Notes: a model not told the origin generated them from the letters alone. Shown: positions 1 through 8,615, counted from the first letter of the stretch. The stretch: 64,000 bases of DNA from Ureibacillus yapensis (GCF_003515775.1 NZ_QWEI01000001.1:538106-602105); one strand, 5' to 3'. Program-made: numbers and translations.

Positions 1-461
1 TCTGTTGCATGTTCACAAACGATAATCGCTTCGTTTGAGAGCTTATTATTTTCGATTAATGTTAAAAGTAAATCATAATACTCCTTTTTGTGGTAAGGAG
101 GATCCAAAAATAAATAATCAATTAAAATCTCTCTTTTTATCAACCCTTTTACAGCGCGTGAAGCATCAGTCTTGTAAACTTCACTCACTTCTTCATATCG
201 GCACTTTTTAAGATTGTCCTGCAATGTTTGAAAAGCACGGCCATCTTTTTCTACAAAAATGGCTTGATCGGCCCCCCTGCTTAATGTTTCGATGCCAAGC
301 CCACCGCTTCCTGCAAATAAATCCAAAACAATGCCGCCATCAAAAAATGGTCCAATCATATTGAATATCGATTCTTTTACTTTGTCGGTAGTAGGTCGGG
401 TTGTTGTTCCCGTCACCGCTTTTAAAGGCATTCCTTTTCTCTCGCCTGCTACAACTCTCAT
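1..461 (-). CDS. rsmD: RsmD, 16S rRNA (guanine966-N2)-methyltransferase, partial
   Basis: The visible 153 residues are the N-terminal part of a class I SAM-dependent methyltransferase of about 185 residues; the C-terminus lies off the left edge. The start MRVVAGERKG is typical of RsmD. LDLFAGSGGLG (about residues 46-56) is the SAM-binding loop and LDPPY (about 119-123) the catalytic motif of N2/N6 amino methyltransferases. The family methylates G966 of 16S rRNA during 30S assembly. ATG at 461 follows GGTGAT; the ATG at 472 runs into a stop in its own frame. In B. subtilis this is ylbH, followed by coaD, which would lie outside the window. Confidence 0.95.
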   Translation of the reverse strand, partial: MRVVAGERKGMPLKAVTGTTTRPTTDKVKESIFNMIGPFFDGGIVLDLFAGSGGLGIETLSRGADQAIFVEKDGRAFQTLQDNLKKCRYEEVSEVYKTDASRAVKGLIKREILIDYLFLDPPYHKKEYYDLLLTLIENNKLSNEAIIVCEHAT

Positions 462-486
462 CGTATCACCATGCCTTTAAATAGTA

Positions 487-1896
487 TTAGTTCGTCTTTA
501 TAGCAATTGAATCTTCGTTTTTTTGAATATCCACATTGAATAATCGCTGCAACCATGATTCCTCGATGTAATAATCGCCTTCTATGGTAGTGATGGGTTC
601 GGAAATCGTATTGTACCGCTGTTGGTTATATACATAAAAACCATACTGAAGCGGGAATCTGAAATTTTGCGTTGCATTTTGGACGTAATATCCGTTTTCC
701 CCCACAGAAGTTTTATATCCCAATGTCTTTAAGATAGTATCTACCGAATACAAAACATTCCCATCTTTTAAAACAACCGTAACATTCTCTTGCTTTTTAT
801 CCTGAACAAACAGTTCACGATCATCAACATACAACAATGGATAAACCGATTTCGTTTTTTCATTCATCGTAAAATAGTTTGTTGAAACCCCGAAAACAGC
901 CGACAGCATTTCATCCAAACGGTGCGCTGTAATGGATTCACCTTTGATGCTTTGCAATTGTTCAATCCAAAGTCGATATTGCTCCTCCGTGAACCTATCC
1001 TTTAAAGTATCGACCATTTCAATCGATTTGTTGCCGCCGATTGATGAGTTTGTTAAAAATGAGGCCACTACCTCATGTACCCACGATGGGCTTTCTTCAA
1101 AATCATACAGACGACTAACTTGTAATAAAGAAATCTTTTTGTTGATGCCATTTGCTGAAAGCTCATCTATAAACAATATACGATTTCCTTGTTGTCCGGA
1201 CAAATTTTTGCCATGTACAATCGCCAAATGTTCATCCTTTAAAAAAGCGAGAGATTCTAGTTGCTTACTTAACTTGGTGTTGAGGGTAGATTCTGAGTAA
1301 ATGGAAAGATGATCCGCGACTTTGTGCATGTTCATTTCCCCACGCTGCCAATAAATTTCCGACACTCCTCCTGTTCCACTGAACATGGAATAGTTCACAA
1401 GCGATAAAGTTTGATTTCCGACTAAAGGCAACCCAGTAATCCATTGGCCTTTTAGCTGATTGTCGGTTGATATATGTACTGTAGAATATGTAGCCTGTCC
1501 ATTTTTTAATGTCACAAAAATATCTTTTAATAATTGTTTGGAACGCAACTTGCCATCCAGCGGAATAATATAAGACAATGATGCATTTCTAGCCTCGCCG
1601 CTAAGAAATTTCGTTTTATCATCGCTTAAGCGATCGCAGCTGGTTTTGGTTTCCAAAAAACAATCTGTACTTACTGCGAGATTTGGCCAAGAGATGTTAA
1701 CTTCTTGGTTTGGTAAGTTGCGGAAATGCTGGCGGATGTCCAAGCTTCCATTGCGGTATGTAATTTCTATTTCTTGCGTATATGAAAATTTGTCTTCCCC
1801 CGTTTCAAGATGACTCGAATAGACTTGAAACTGGAAGAAGAGCATTCCACTGATTGCGAGCAATAATAACCCAAAAAAACTTATTGCAAATTTCAT
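487..1896 (-). CDS. Membrane-anchored protein with C-terminal copper-amine-oxidase-N-like (stalk) domain
   Basis: This 469-residue protein begins MKFAISFFGLLLL, a single N-terminal membrane segment or uncleaved signal, so most of it should be outside the membrane. ATG at 1896 follows GGGGGAAGG; a reading frame extending further upstream has no good ribosome site. The central part has no motif I recognise apart from a lone WVHEVVASFL. The last 110 residues (VYPLLYVDDREL, VVLKDGNVLYSV, ILKTLGYKTSV) look like the Cu_amine_oxidN1/stalk fold common in secreted Firmicutes proteins. It is divergent from the gene at 1951. No function is assigned. Confidence 0.75.
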   Translation of the reverse strand: MKFAISFFGLLLLAISGMLFFQFQVYSSHLETGEDKFSYTQEIEITYRNGSLDIRQHFRNLPNQEVNISWPNLAVSTDCFLETKTSCDRLSDDKTKFLSGEARNASLSYIIPLDGKLRSKQLLKDIFVTLKNGQATYSTVHISTDNQLKGQWITGLPLVGNQTLSLVNYSMFSGTGGVSEIYWQRGEMNMHKVADHLSIYSESTLNTKLSKQLESLAFLKDEHLAIVHGKNLSGQQGNRILFIDELSANGINKKISLLQVSRLYDFEESPSWVHEVVASFLTNSSIGGNKSIEMVDTLKDRFTEEQYRLWIEQLQSIKGESITAHRLDEMLSAVFGVSTNYFTMNEKTKSVYPLLYVDDRELFVQDKKQENVTVVLKDGNVLYSVDTILKTLGYKTSVGENGYYVQNATQNFRFPLQYGFYVYNQQRYNTISEPITTIEGDYYIEESWLQRLFNVDIQKNEDSIAIKTN

Positions 1897-1950
1897 GTAC
1901 CTTCCCCCATTGGTCGTGTTACTATTGTTATCGGAAAGGATGTGTAAAAG

Positions 1951-2340
1951 TTGATACAGCAATTTATCGAACTTGGGCAAGGTTATGGAGATATTTATGA
2001 ACTTTGTGAATTAACTAAAACGAACGAAAAAAGATTTCATCACGCATTCATCTTCATTTCAAATAACGGATCATCACAAGTTGCTTCCATTGCCGTGGCT
2101 TTAAAGCCGGTTGGGGAAAGCAAATTTATGCCAATATATGTTTGCCGGGAAGGAATCCCATATAATCCCGAAAAGCCTTCCAAACGCCTTCAAATTTTCG
2201 AAGAGGCATTGGGTGAACTTGGAAAAAAAGCGATACCAATGGAAATAAAACATTCTTCCTTCTTCTCGGAGCCTGTTTTGTTCTATCAACATTTAATCGG
2301 GATTTTGCGAATGAATCACTTTATCCCTCCAAAACAATAG
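1951..2340 (+). CDS. Conserved hypothetical protein, DUF7147/YlbA-like
   Basis: This 129-residue soluble protein starts MIQQFIELGQGYGDIYEL and contains VCREGIPYNPEKPSKR. It resembles short Bacillales proteins often mislabelled methylthioribose kinase (DUF7147), but it is far too short to be a kinase and has no kinase motif. The start is TTG at 1951, about ten bases after AAAGGA. It is divergent from the stalk-domain gene and convergent with ylbG. The family assignment is from memory of the sequence pattern and the function is unknown. Confidence 0.75.
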   Translation: MIQQFIELGQGYGDIYELCELTKTNEKRFHHAFIFISNNGSSQVASIAVALKPVGESKFMPIYVCREGIPYNPEKPSKRLQIFEEALGELGKKAIPMEIKHSSFFSEPVLFYQHLIGILRMNHFIPPKQ

Positions 2341-2390
2341 CATTTGAACTTTGCTAATCATCCCAAGCGGGAAAATTCAACTGACTTATA

Positions 2391-2663
2391 TTATAATCCA
2401 ACCTTATAATCATATTCTTTTGCCTTATCGGGTTTTGCGTTTTCAAACTCGGTTTTCAAAAACGGCCGGAACGATTCTACAACGTCTTTCACGAAAGGAA
2501 GGCGTTGTATTTTATTGATTGTACTGTCAATTTCTGAACGATTACAATAAATGACGACATATTTTAACTTTCGAGAAATATAATGAACATGTCCATATTT
2601 TCTCAAACTTTTGGCATGCTTCAGTTGATGAATATAAATGATTAAACCTTGTCGCTCTTGCAT
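2391..2663 (-). CDS. ylbG: YlbG, DUF2129 family protein
   Basis: This 90-residue protein starts MQERQGLIIYIHQLKHAKSL at an ATG preceded by GAGGG; the frame is open further upstream but without a ribosome site. Length and the pattern LKYVVIYCNRSEID with FVKDVVESFRPFLKTEFE fit the YlbG/DUF2129 family, which sits next to rsmD in many Bacillales. No enzymatic role is known. Here a 378-bp gap and a GDPD gene separate it from ylbF, whereas the two are adjacent in B. subtilis. Confidence 0.9.
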   Translation of the reverse strand: MQERQGLIIYIHQLKHAKSLRKYGHVHYISRKLKYVVIYCNRSEIDSTINKIQRLPFVKDVVESFRPFLKTEFENAKPDKAKEYDYKVGL

Positions 2664-3041
2664 TTCACTTCCCTCTTTTCTTACATAAAAGAATACCATA
2701 AGGTTAATTTTGATAGCAACAGAGTTTAACTTCATTCGCTAAAAGTCTTTACTGTGTAATGGAAAACACAAAAGGTGAGATCGCACAACCGAATGAATCA
2801 AGCCTTTAGTAAAAGGCATATGATTATTGTATGTTTTATTGGGTTGAATCGAAAACTCAAATTATTAGGGGTGCAATGAAAGTTTGAAATCACCCTCAAT
2901 TCAATGCTTATTTGTATGACACCAAAGAGGAAATATCCGTTATAATCATTTTAGAGTTTACAAATGATTTACCTAAATTTAGATGGTTGGCAACAACAAT
3001 CATATTGCGATTATGATGTTGCATGCTGAAGGAGGATTTTA
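2664..3041. other. Intergenic region between ylbG and the GDPD gene
   Basis: This AT-rich stretch has no credible coding frame. The only clear element is a perfect TATAAT at 2941-2946 with a weak -35 (ATGACA, 2916-2921, 19-bp spacing), a candidate promoter for the GDPD gene. A ribosome site GAAGGAGG lies just before the ATG at 3042. I see no riboswitch or terminator. Confidence 0.5.
2916..2946 (+). promoter_or_regulatory. Candidate sigma-A promoter for the GDPD gene
   Basis: The -10 box TATAAT is at 2941-2946 and the -35-like ATGACA at 2916-2921, with a long 19-bp spacer. The predicted transcript start is about 90 bases before the start codon. Confidence 0.45.
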
Positions 3042-3965
3042 ATGGGGAAAAAAACGAAAGCAGCGATTGCCATCGCAGCGGCCAGCGCAGCAGCTTGGGC
3101 TGGCAGCAAAGCAATCTCGAGACCTCAAAAGAGAGAAGATAAAGAAGTATTAACATATAGCCGGCCAATTGTACTTGCGCACCGTGGAGGTTCCCTCCTG
3201 GCACCCGAACATACGATGTTGGCCTTTGAAAAAGCGCTCGCACTGGGTGTGGATGGTTTTGAACTGGATATACGTCTTACAAAAGACGAAGAAATTGTCG
3301 TTTTCCATGACGAAACGATCGACCGTACGTGCGAGGGAACGGGTTTTATTAAAGACTATACGCTGGAAGAATTAAAACAGTTTAATTTTGGCTATCATTT
3401 TGTCGATTTGGACGGCAATAGCCCTTATAAAGATCAAAAAGTTGAAATTGTTGCATTGCGCGAGCTTTTCGAAATCTTCCCGAATACGTATATCAACATT
3501 GATATCAAAGATCATCCCGAATCGTATGAAGGTAGCCTGATGCCCTCGAAATTATGGAGGCTAATCGAGGAATTCAAAGCAGAAAACCAGGTAGTGGTAA
3601 CTAGTTTTTATAGCGAACAAGTAGATCGATTTAATTTATATGCCCAAAATCAAGTGGCTCTGGGTGCGGGCGAAAATGATGTAAGAAAAGCCTTTACCGC
3701 TTTTACCAGCCAATTTGGCCATCTTTATCATCCGAAAGTGGATGTATTCCAAATTCCGCCTAAACATGGCGTTGCAGCATTGGATTCGCCTAGGTTTATC
3801 GCTTTCTTATCCAAACTGAACATTCCTGTTCATTATTGGACAATAGATGATGAAGAAACAATCTGCCGCTTGATCGAAAATGGCGCAAGAGGCATTGTAA
3901 CGGACCGACCGGATATTGCCGTAAAGGCAATCGAACAGATTCAAAATCGCGCAAAAGAAGATTAA
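3042..3965 (+). CDS. Membrane-anchored glycerophosphodiester phosphodiesterase
   Basis: This 307-residue GDPD-family TIM barrel would hydrolyse glycerophosphodiesters to glycerol 3-phosphate and an alcohol. Visible motifs are LAHRGGSLLAPEHT (catalytic His and Arg, about residues 46-59), FELDIRLTKD (metal-binding Glu/Asp) and VVFHDETIDRT (second His). VVTSFYSEQ and the C-terminal VTDRPD follow in family order. An Ala-rich segment at residues 6-24 (IAIAAASAAAWAG) suggests an N-terminal membrane anchor. The ribosome site is GGAGG. It lies on the opposite strand to its neighbours, between ylbG and ylbF, and looks like an insertion in that cluster. Substrate preference cannot be read from sequence. 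Confidence 0.9.
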   Translation: MGKKTKAAIAIAAASAAAWAGSKAISRPQKREDKEVLTYSRPIVLAHRGGSLLAPEHTMLAFEKALALGVDGFELDIRLTKDEEIVVFHDETIDRTCEGTGFIKDYTLEELKQFNFGYHFVDLDGNSPYKDQKVEIVALRELFEIFPNTYINIDIKDHPESYEGSLMPSKLWRLIEEFKAENQVVVTSFYSEQVDRFNLYAQNQVALGAGENDVRKAFTAFTSQFGHLYHPKVDVFQIPPKHGVAALDSPRFIAFLSKLNIPVHYWTIDDEETICRLIENGARGIVTDRPDIAVKAIEQIQNRAKED

Positions 3966-4025
3966 ATGCTGGAGCTTCCTCTTTAATTGTTTATGTCAGT
4001 TGCGTCCCTTTCGCCGCATAAAAAC

Positions 4026-4047
4026 AGCCGCCCCTTAAAGGGCGGCT
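4026..4047. terminator. Bidirectional intrinsic terminator between GDPD and ylbF
   Basis: AGCCGCCC (4026-4033) pairs perfectly with GGGCGGCT (4040-4047) across a six-base loop, with A/T flanks on both sides. It sits between two convergent genes, so it can end both transcripts. Confidence 0.8.
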
Positions 4048-4051
4048 ATGT

Positions 4052-4498
4052 TTATGCCGAACAAGAGCAGCTTCCCCCACTTCCGCAACCTGTTCCACAA
4101 GAGGAGCTTGTTGCAAAGAATGGATTGCTTACCGGTACCTTGACAGCGTCGGAAACTGATTTTCCGATTAGAAGGCTGATCTCATCCAACAGATCCTGAA
4201 AATCGTTCTCCGCTAATTTTAAATTCGCTACACGCTCATCTAAATCCAGACTTCTTTTCTGCTGGCGAATTTTTTTCATAATTATATGATAATCGGGATG
4301 GTATTTGCCGAAGCGCTGTACATCCTCATATTGTTCTTTCATGCGATTGAATGCATAAATCTGGTGCACGAGACTTTCATCACCATAGACAGCAGCATAT
4401 GCATCACGTAATTTTTGAGCTTGTTCTGAAGAGAGGATCATTGCACTCAATTCATCTGCTTCATCTAAAATGAAGGCCCATTCTGATGTCATCATCAT
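4052..4498 (-). CDS. ylbF: YlbF (RicF), subunit of the Y-complex
   Basis: This 148-residue, mostly helical protein of the YlbF/YmcA family ends in a Ser/Gly/Cys tail (SSSCGTGCGSGGSCSCSA) with four cysteines. In B. subtilis YlbF joins YmcA and YaaT in a complex that carries Fe-S clusters, partners RNase Y and affects mRNA maturation, sporulation and competence. The Cys tail fits a role as metal ligand. ATG at 4498 follows GGAGG by nine bases; two more ATG codons follow directly, so the start is uncertain by one or two codons. Confidence 0.9.
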   Translation of the reverse strand: MMMTSEWAFILDEADELSAMILSSEQAQKLRDAYAAVYGDESLVHQIYAFNRMKEQYEDVQRFGKYHPDYHIIMKKIRQQKRSLDLDERVANLKLAENDFQDLLDEISLLIGKSVSDAVKVPVSNPFFATSSSCGTGCGSGGSCSCSA

Positions 4499-4639
4499 CA
4501 ATATTTTCCTCCAATCTGATATTATCATAGCAGATTTTAAGGAAGATTGTATGATGAATGTTTTATTTTTTTTTGGAAAACCCGATTAACAGCATTGCAT
4601 ATCCATCCATACAGGCTAAAAAGGTGTTCTCCACTTTTG

Positions 4640-6112
4640 CTATTGTTTCTTCGTGCATTTATCAAGCGCAATTTTTACACTCTCACTATCAGAAAATTTG
4701 ATTTCGGCAGAACCAATTGTTTGTGTGGTTTCATGCCCCTTCCCTGCAATCAGGATGGTATCCCCTTCCTGGGCATTTTGAATGGCAGTTTCAATGGCCT
4801 TTGCTCGGTCCAAAATCATTTCATAGTGTTGCTTTGGAGAAAAACCAGCAGCTATCTGTGCATTAATTTGCTCAGGGTCTTCGCTGCGGGGGTTATCCGA
4901 TGTTAAGTAAATCATATCTGCATATTTAGATGCGACTGCCCCCATTTTCAATCTTTTATGTTTATCGCGGTCTCCGCCGCAACTAAACACAACGATCAAG
5001 TTTCGTTTAACTGTCTTATTTAACGTTTGCAATACTGCTCGTAATGCCGCTTCGGTATGGGCATAGTCAATATAGATATCCAGATTCATTTCATTTTCGA
5101 TTGCTTCCAACCTACCCTTTGGCAATGAAAGCTTTTCGACAGCTTCCGTAATTTCTTCCACCCCAAAACCTAGCTCACTGACCGTGCTTATGGCTGCAAT
5201 CACATTTTGCAGATGATGTTCCCCTACAAAAGGAATCGAAAATACTTTTTGGCCTTTTTTGCTTTGCAAACAACAAGTAGAGCTCACTAATCCTTCAGCA
5301 AGAAGTTGCAATTGATAATCTACGCGATTGCCCAATCCAAAATAGGCTTTTTTCTTTTTCGCTTGAAGGCCGACCGTCCGGCAAAATGAATCGTCGCCAT
5401 TCAAAACAAGTTGTTCCGATAGACTTGAAAGAAGTTGCTTAGCCGCTTTATATTTCTCATAAGAACCATGATCTTCAATATGATCTTCTGCAAGGTTTAA
5501 AAATACCCCAATATTAATGGAACAATCATCCAGGCGATGCTTGCTCAGTCCCATTGAAGACGCTTCCAGTACTACATACTCCACTCCTTTTCTCAAAGCC
5601 ACTTTTAGAATTTTGTGCAAATGTTTTGGCTGCAAAGTTGTAAGGTGTTCATAATCTAGATGAACTTCAACCCCATTGATATAGATTCCATTTGTTCCAA
5701 TGACGATTACGTTTTTATGTAGTGCGTATAATAGCTGTCCGATAAAGTGGCTAACCGTAGTTTTTCCATTTGTCCCCGTGATGGCAATGACTTGCATCGC
5801 TTCTGCCGGGTAGCGGTTAATTTTCGCTGCGCTGTATGACATGAATTTCAACACATTTGGAACCCAGATTACCGGTACAGATAGTTTCAGCGAATCCAAT
5901 TGTTTTTCATCTTCAATGACGACTCCAACTGCACCATTCTCAAGTGCTATATTGATATATTTTAAGCCGTCCGAGTTCCGTCCTTTACGTACAACAAATA
6001 AGTCCCCTTCTTTTACACCCTGTGCATAATCCTCGATGCCTTTAACTTCTACTCGAATAGAACCGCCTTTTACCGAACACGGCCATTCTTTTAAAAGTTC
6101 CGCTAATTGCAA
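4640..6112 (-). CDS. Orphan MurE-type UDP-MurNAc-dipeptide ligase, DAP-type specificity motif
   Basis: This 490-residue Mur ligase would add the third residue of the peptidoglycan stem peptide, using ATP. The order is MurE N-domain (DLFVVRKGRNSDG), Walker loop ITGTNGKTT (about 111-119), the KYKAAKQLL region and the C-terminal domain. DNPRSEDP (about 406-413) matches the DNPR motif of meso-diaminopimelate ligases, not the DNPA type of the lysine-adding S. aureus enzyme; GKGHETTQ follows. The start is TTG at 6112, after AAAAGGAG at ideal spacing. It stands alone between ylbF and ylbC, outside any division/wall cluster, so it is probably a second murE. It could also be the only murE, or act on another Mur-like substrate. 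Confidence 0.88.
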   Translation of the reverse strand: MQLAELLKEWPCSVKGGSIRVEVKGIEDYAQGVKEGDLFVVRKGRNSDGLKYINIALENGAVGVVIEDEKQLDSLKLSVPVIWVPNVLKFMSYSAAKINRYPAEAMQVIAITGTNGKTTVSHFIGQLLYALHKNVIVIGTNGIYINGVEVHLDYEHLTTLQPKHLHKILKVALRKGVEYVVLEASSMGLSKHRLDDCSINIGVFLNLAEDHIEDHGSYEKYKAAKQLLSSLSEQLVLNGDDSFCRTVGLQAKKKKAYFGLGNRVDYQLQLLAEGLVSSTCCLQSKKGQKVFSIPFVGEHHLQNVIAAISTVSELGFGVEEITEAVEKLSLPKGRLEAIENEMNLDIYIDYAHTEAALRAVLQTLNKTVKRNLIVVFSCGGDRDKHKRLKMGAVASKYADMIYLTSDNPRSEDPEQINAQIAAGFSPKQHYEMILDRAKAIETAIQNAQEGDTILIAGKGHETTQTIGSAEIKFSDSESVKIALDKCTKKQ

Positions 6113-6239
6113 GTTGTCACTCCTTTTCCCTATTTTATGACTCGGTATCAAGTCGTGACACACGAAAGTGCTTAGGCGAATAGATGACTTTCTCAAACTT
6201 TTGAAAACATTAGTAATTTGGGTTCAATGAAGATTAAAA

Positions 6240-6275
6240 AAACCCTTTTGTCAATTTACTCGACTAAAAGGGTTT
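6240..6275 (-). terminator. Intrinsic terminator of ylbC
   Basis: AAACCCTTTT (6240-6249) pairs with AAAAGGGTTT (6266-6275). On the minus strand the stem is followed by a run of Ts, just after the ylbC stop. Confidence 0.75.
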
Positions 6276-6283
6276 CTAATACT

Positions 6284-7354
6284 TTATTGTTTGATTTGTG
6301 GCATCTCTTTTTCGATAAATACTTGGGTATAATAATTTATAAATGTTCCTGATCCGATATGGGTAAATCCCCCATTTAGCATAATCTCCCGGTGAACGCT
6401 TGAATTCAACCATCCATGTACAGCTTCGATGGAATCAATATAAGAGGTCGCAATGATTTCTTCCGCCCTTTCATACTGAATTCCCTCGTTTTTTAATCGT
6501 TCTTTCAACGAGCCCTCTGTAGGAGATTCATGAGAAAGATAATTTTGGCTATACATATCCTCACTATGCTGCATCGCAACAGTTGATAATCGCTCCTCAT
6601 CAACCAATGGGAGCAACCCATGATTTAATCGAAACATATTAAGCAGATCGGTTAATTGTTTTGCACTTGCCTTGCTGCTCTCCTCCAGTAAGTACGATGT
6701 GGGATTAGGTGCAGAGAATAACTCGCCTGCAAAAGTCATTTCATACGGACGATGCATGACCAAGCTTTTGTTATCCATAAAACGGATTCCGCTTAACATG
6801 CCAGTTTCACTATCAATATATAATTGCGCGAACACTTGATCAAATTTCGTTAAAATTCTTGTATTCATATCTTCCTCACTCATCGTGAATGTATAAATAT
6901 TTTCATCAATTGCCGCATTTACTTCTGGATCAATAATAGTCATTCGATAAATCTCATCCAAAGTTTGGCCTATTCTATAAGGCGTAACATCAGGATTGGG
7001 TGCATTGGTATAAACTTGGGTAATGGTTCCATTATCTACTGCAAACATTGCAAATTCAGGTGAACCTTGATTATAAATCCACCATTCATAACCATAAGAG
7101 GACTGATCATAACGACTGGGTTCACCGTATTTTTTTAGCAACTCTTCACTGCTTTTGCCTATAAAGGTCGATAATCCTTGTTCTGGACGCGGAAGCCCTT
7201 CTTGCGAAATTTGTAAATCCTTTTCCATATTTGGTATAATTTGAGATGAATAGTTTGGCCCTTCTAAAGGTTCCTCATTGTTTGTGCTAGAAGTATAGAA
7301 AAATAGCAATGCAAGGAATGAAAGGATGATTAAGATTCGAAAAAGAGTTTTCAT
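6284..7354 (-). CDS. ylbC: YlbC-like secreted CAP-domain protein
   Basis: This 356-residue protein has an N-terminal membrane segment (ILIILSFLALLFFY, about residues 7-20) with no lipobox. A CAP-associated N-domain follows (FIGKSSEELLKKYGEPSRYD, YEWWIYNQG, about 63-190). The C-terminal CAP/SCP domain (about 230-350) has LTDLLNMFRLNHGLLPL, MQHSEDMYSQNYLSHESP and VHREIMLNGGFTHIG. This is the arrangement of B. subtilis YlbC, also near ylbF. CAP proteins of sporeformers are extracellular and mostly of unknown function. It has its own terminator. Confidence 0.88.
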   Translation of the reverse strand: MKTLFRILIILSFLALLFFYTSSTNNEEPLEGPNYSSQIIPNMEKDLQISQEGLPRPEQGLSTFIGKSSEELLKKYGEPSRYDQSSYGYEWWIYNQGSPEFAMFAVDNGTITQVYTNAPNPDVTPYRIGQTLDEIYRMTIIDPEVNAAIDENIYTFTMSEEDMNTRILTKFDQVFAQLYIDSETGMLSGIRFMDNKSLVMHRPYEMTFAGELFSAPNPTSYLLEESSKASAKQLTDLLNMFRLNHGLLPLVDEERLSTVAMQHSEDMYSQNYLSHESPTEGSLKERLKNEGIQYERAEEIIATSYIDSIEAVHGWLNSSVHREIMLNGGFTHIGSGTFINYYTQVFIEKEMPQIKQ

Positions 7355-7421
7355 AAATTTTTTATCCTTTTTAGTTAATTAATGGTACTCTATCAATTTA
7401 TTAGTTGACACAATGTTGCCA

Positions 7422-7450
7422 TTGCAACGAAAGAATTTTTGCTCTATTAT
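7422..7450 (+). promoter_or_regulatory. Sigma-A promoter of yugN
   Basis: TTGCAA (7422-7427), a 17-bp spacer and TATTAT (7445-7450) give a reasonable vegetative promoter about 50 bases before the yugN-like start codon. Confidence 0.55.
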
Positions 7451-7503
7451 AAAAAATGAGCGTATACTTATTGTACGATTTTGCTAAAGGAGGATTAATA
7501 ATC

Positions 7504-7932
7504 ATGTATTTCGAAAACAAAACACTTGAAAATATAACTGCCGAACAAGACTTGCTTGTAAGCGTTATGGAGAAAAACGGCCTTGTTTGCGATGGTGGTT
7601 GGGACTATGACCGCATGACTTTCGACAAACGCTTTGATTTAAAAGAAGGTCGCTATTATTTGCGTGTTTTCTGCAGCGCCCTTTCAGGGGATGTTGGAAA
7701 CAACACGGCAGTCCTTAAAATCTTGAAGCCTGCTCTAGGCAAGTATTACTACCCACATGGTGTAGAATATGTAGATGAAGTATTCCCTAAACATTTAGTG
7801 AATGAATGCGAACAAATTCTGGCAAATGTAAAAAGAGAATTTTTATCATACGGGCTTGAAGTGCCAGTAAGCAAACTTGATAGCACTTTGGATAATCCCG
7901 TTTCAACGGAAGAGCGCGTACCAACAAGATAA
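7504..7932 (+). CDS. YugN-like family protein
   Basis: This 142-residue protein (MYFENKTLENITAEQDLL, FDKRFDLKEGRYYLRV, ILKPALGKYYYPHGVEY) fits the Bacillales YugN-like family, whose role is unknown. ATG at 7504 follows AAAGGAGGA; an upstream GTG/ATG in frame has no ribosome site. It is a single-gene unit with its own promoter and a shared bidirectional terminator. Confidence 0.85.
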   Translation: MYFENKTLENITAEQDLLVSVMEKNGLVCDGGWDYDRMTFDKRFDLKEGRYYLRVFCSALSGDVGNNTAVLKILKPALGKYYYPHGVEYVDEVFPKHLVNECEQILANVKREFLSYGLEVPVSKLDSTLDNPVSTEERVPTR

Positions 7933-7980
7933 CGCCGCTGTTCACTGACAGAACTTCGAAAAATCTATCTGATTTTTCTA

Positions 7981-8014
7981 AAACAGCCTATAAGCTTTTG
8001 CTTATAGGCTGTTT
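7981..8014. terminator. Bidirectional terminator between yugN and the DUF420 gene
   Basis: A perfect 15-bp stem (AAACAGCCTATAAGC, 7981-7995, with 8000-8014) closes a TTTT loop between two convergent genes. Confidence 0.88.
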
Positions 8015-8043
8015 TAAATTATATGCGCCTTTATCGAATAAGG

Positions 8044-8505
8044 CTAGAACCCAAAAATTGCTTTAAGCAGTGAGGTTGTTTGTCCACCTTCATAAATAAC
8101 ATACAGTAATAAATAAACCGCTACTCCTGTTATGGCAACAAAAAACCAGATTATACTAGTTATCGGTCCTATTTTTCGATGAATGCTAAGTTTTGTTTTC
8201 AATCCCGTTACAATACTGACAATTCCAAAGACAGCTCCCACAGTTGCCAGTGTAATATGGAAAACCAGAAAGAAAGTATAATACACTTTCAATTCATCTG
8301 GACCGCCAAAGGAAGTATTTCCGATAAATATTGTTCGAGAAGCATAGATAATGAAGAAAATTAACGCGGCTACACCTGCAGCAAGCATCACTTTCTTGTG
8401 TGCTTCAATTTTTCTTTTATAAATTAGACCCCAACCAATTGCGACCAGTACGGCACTAATCACAATAAATGCAGTACTGATTGTTGGTAGAACCGGTACA
8501 CCCAT
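8044..8505 (-). CDS. DUF420 membrane protein, CtaM/YozB-type oxidase assembly factor
   Basis: This 153-residue protein has about four or five membrane helices (ISTAFIVISAVLVAIGW, KVMLAAGVAALIFFIIYAS, YTFFLVFHITLATVGAVFG, IIWFFVAITGVAVYLLLY). Conserved His residues lie in or near helices (EAHKKVML, VFHITLA, IHRKIG), as in DUF420. The S. aureus homologue CtaM is needed for active aa3 oxidase, and here the gene lies directly downstream of ctaG, which supports the same role. ATG at 8505 follows GGAGG. Confidence 0.85.
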   Translation of the reverse strand: MGVPVLPTISTAFIVISAVLVAIGWGLIYKRKIEAHKKVMLAAGVAALIFFIIYASRTIFIGNTSFGGPDELKVYYTFFLVFHITLATVGAVFGIVSIVTGLKTKLSIHRKIGPITSIIWFFVAITGVAVYLLLYVIYEGGQTTSLLKAIFGF

Positions 8506-8615
8506 TTTTTCATCCTCCTATCACCAACCAATCCACAAAATGCAAATAAGTTGAGACGTTGTATTAAACTACTTTTTCTATTTCGGTGTAGGGTTGGACC
8601 CACGACTGAACGAAG

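Noticed and set aside
6131-6139. Sigma-K promoter of the orphan murE taken as established
   Set aside because: CATAAAATA fits the -10 pattern, but the pattern is loose in AT-rich DNA, the -35 spacing is 15 bases and the leader would be only about a dozen bases, so it is kept only as a hint.
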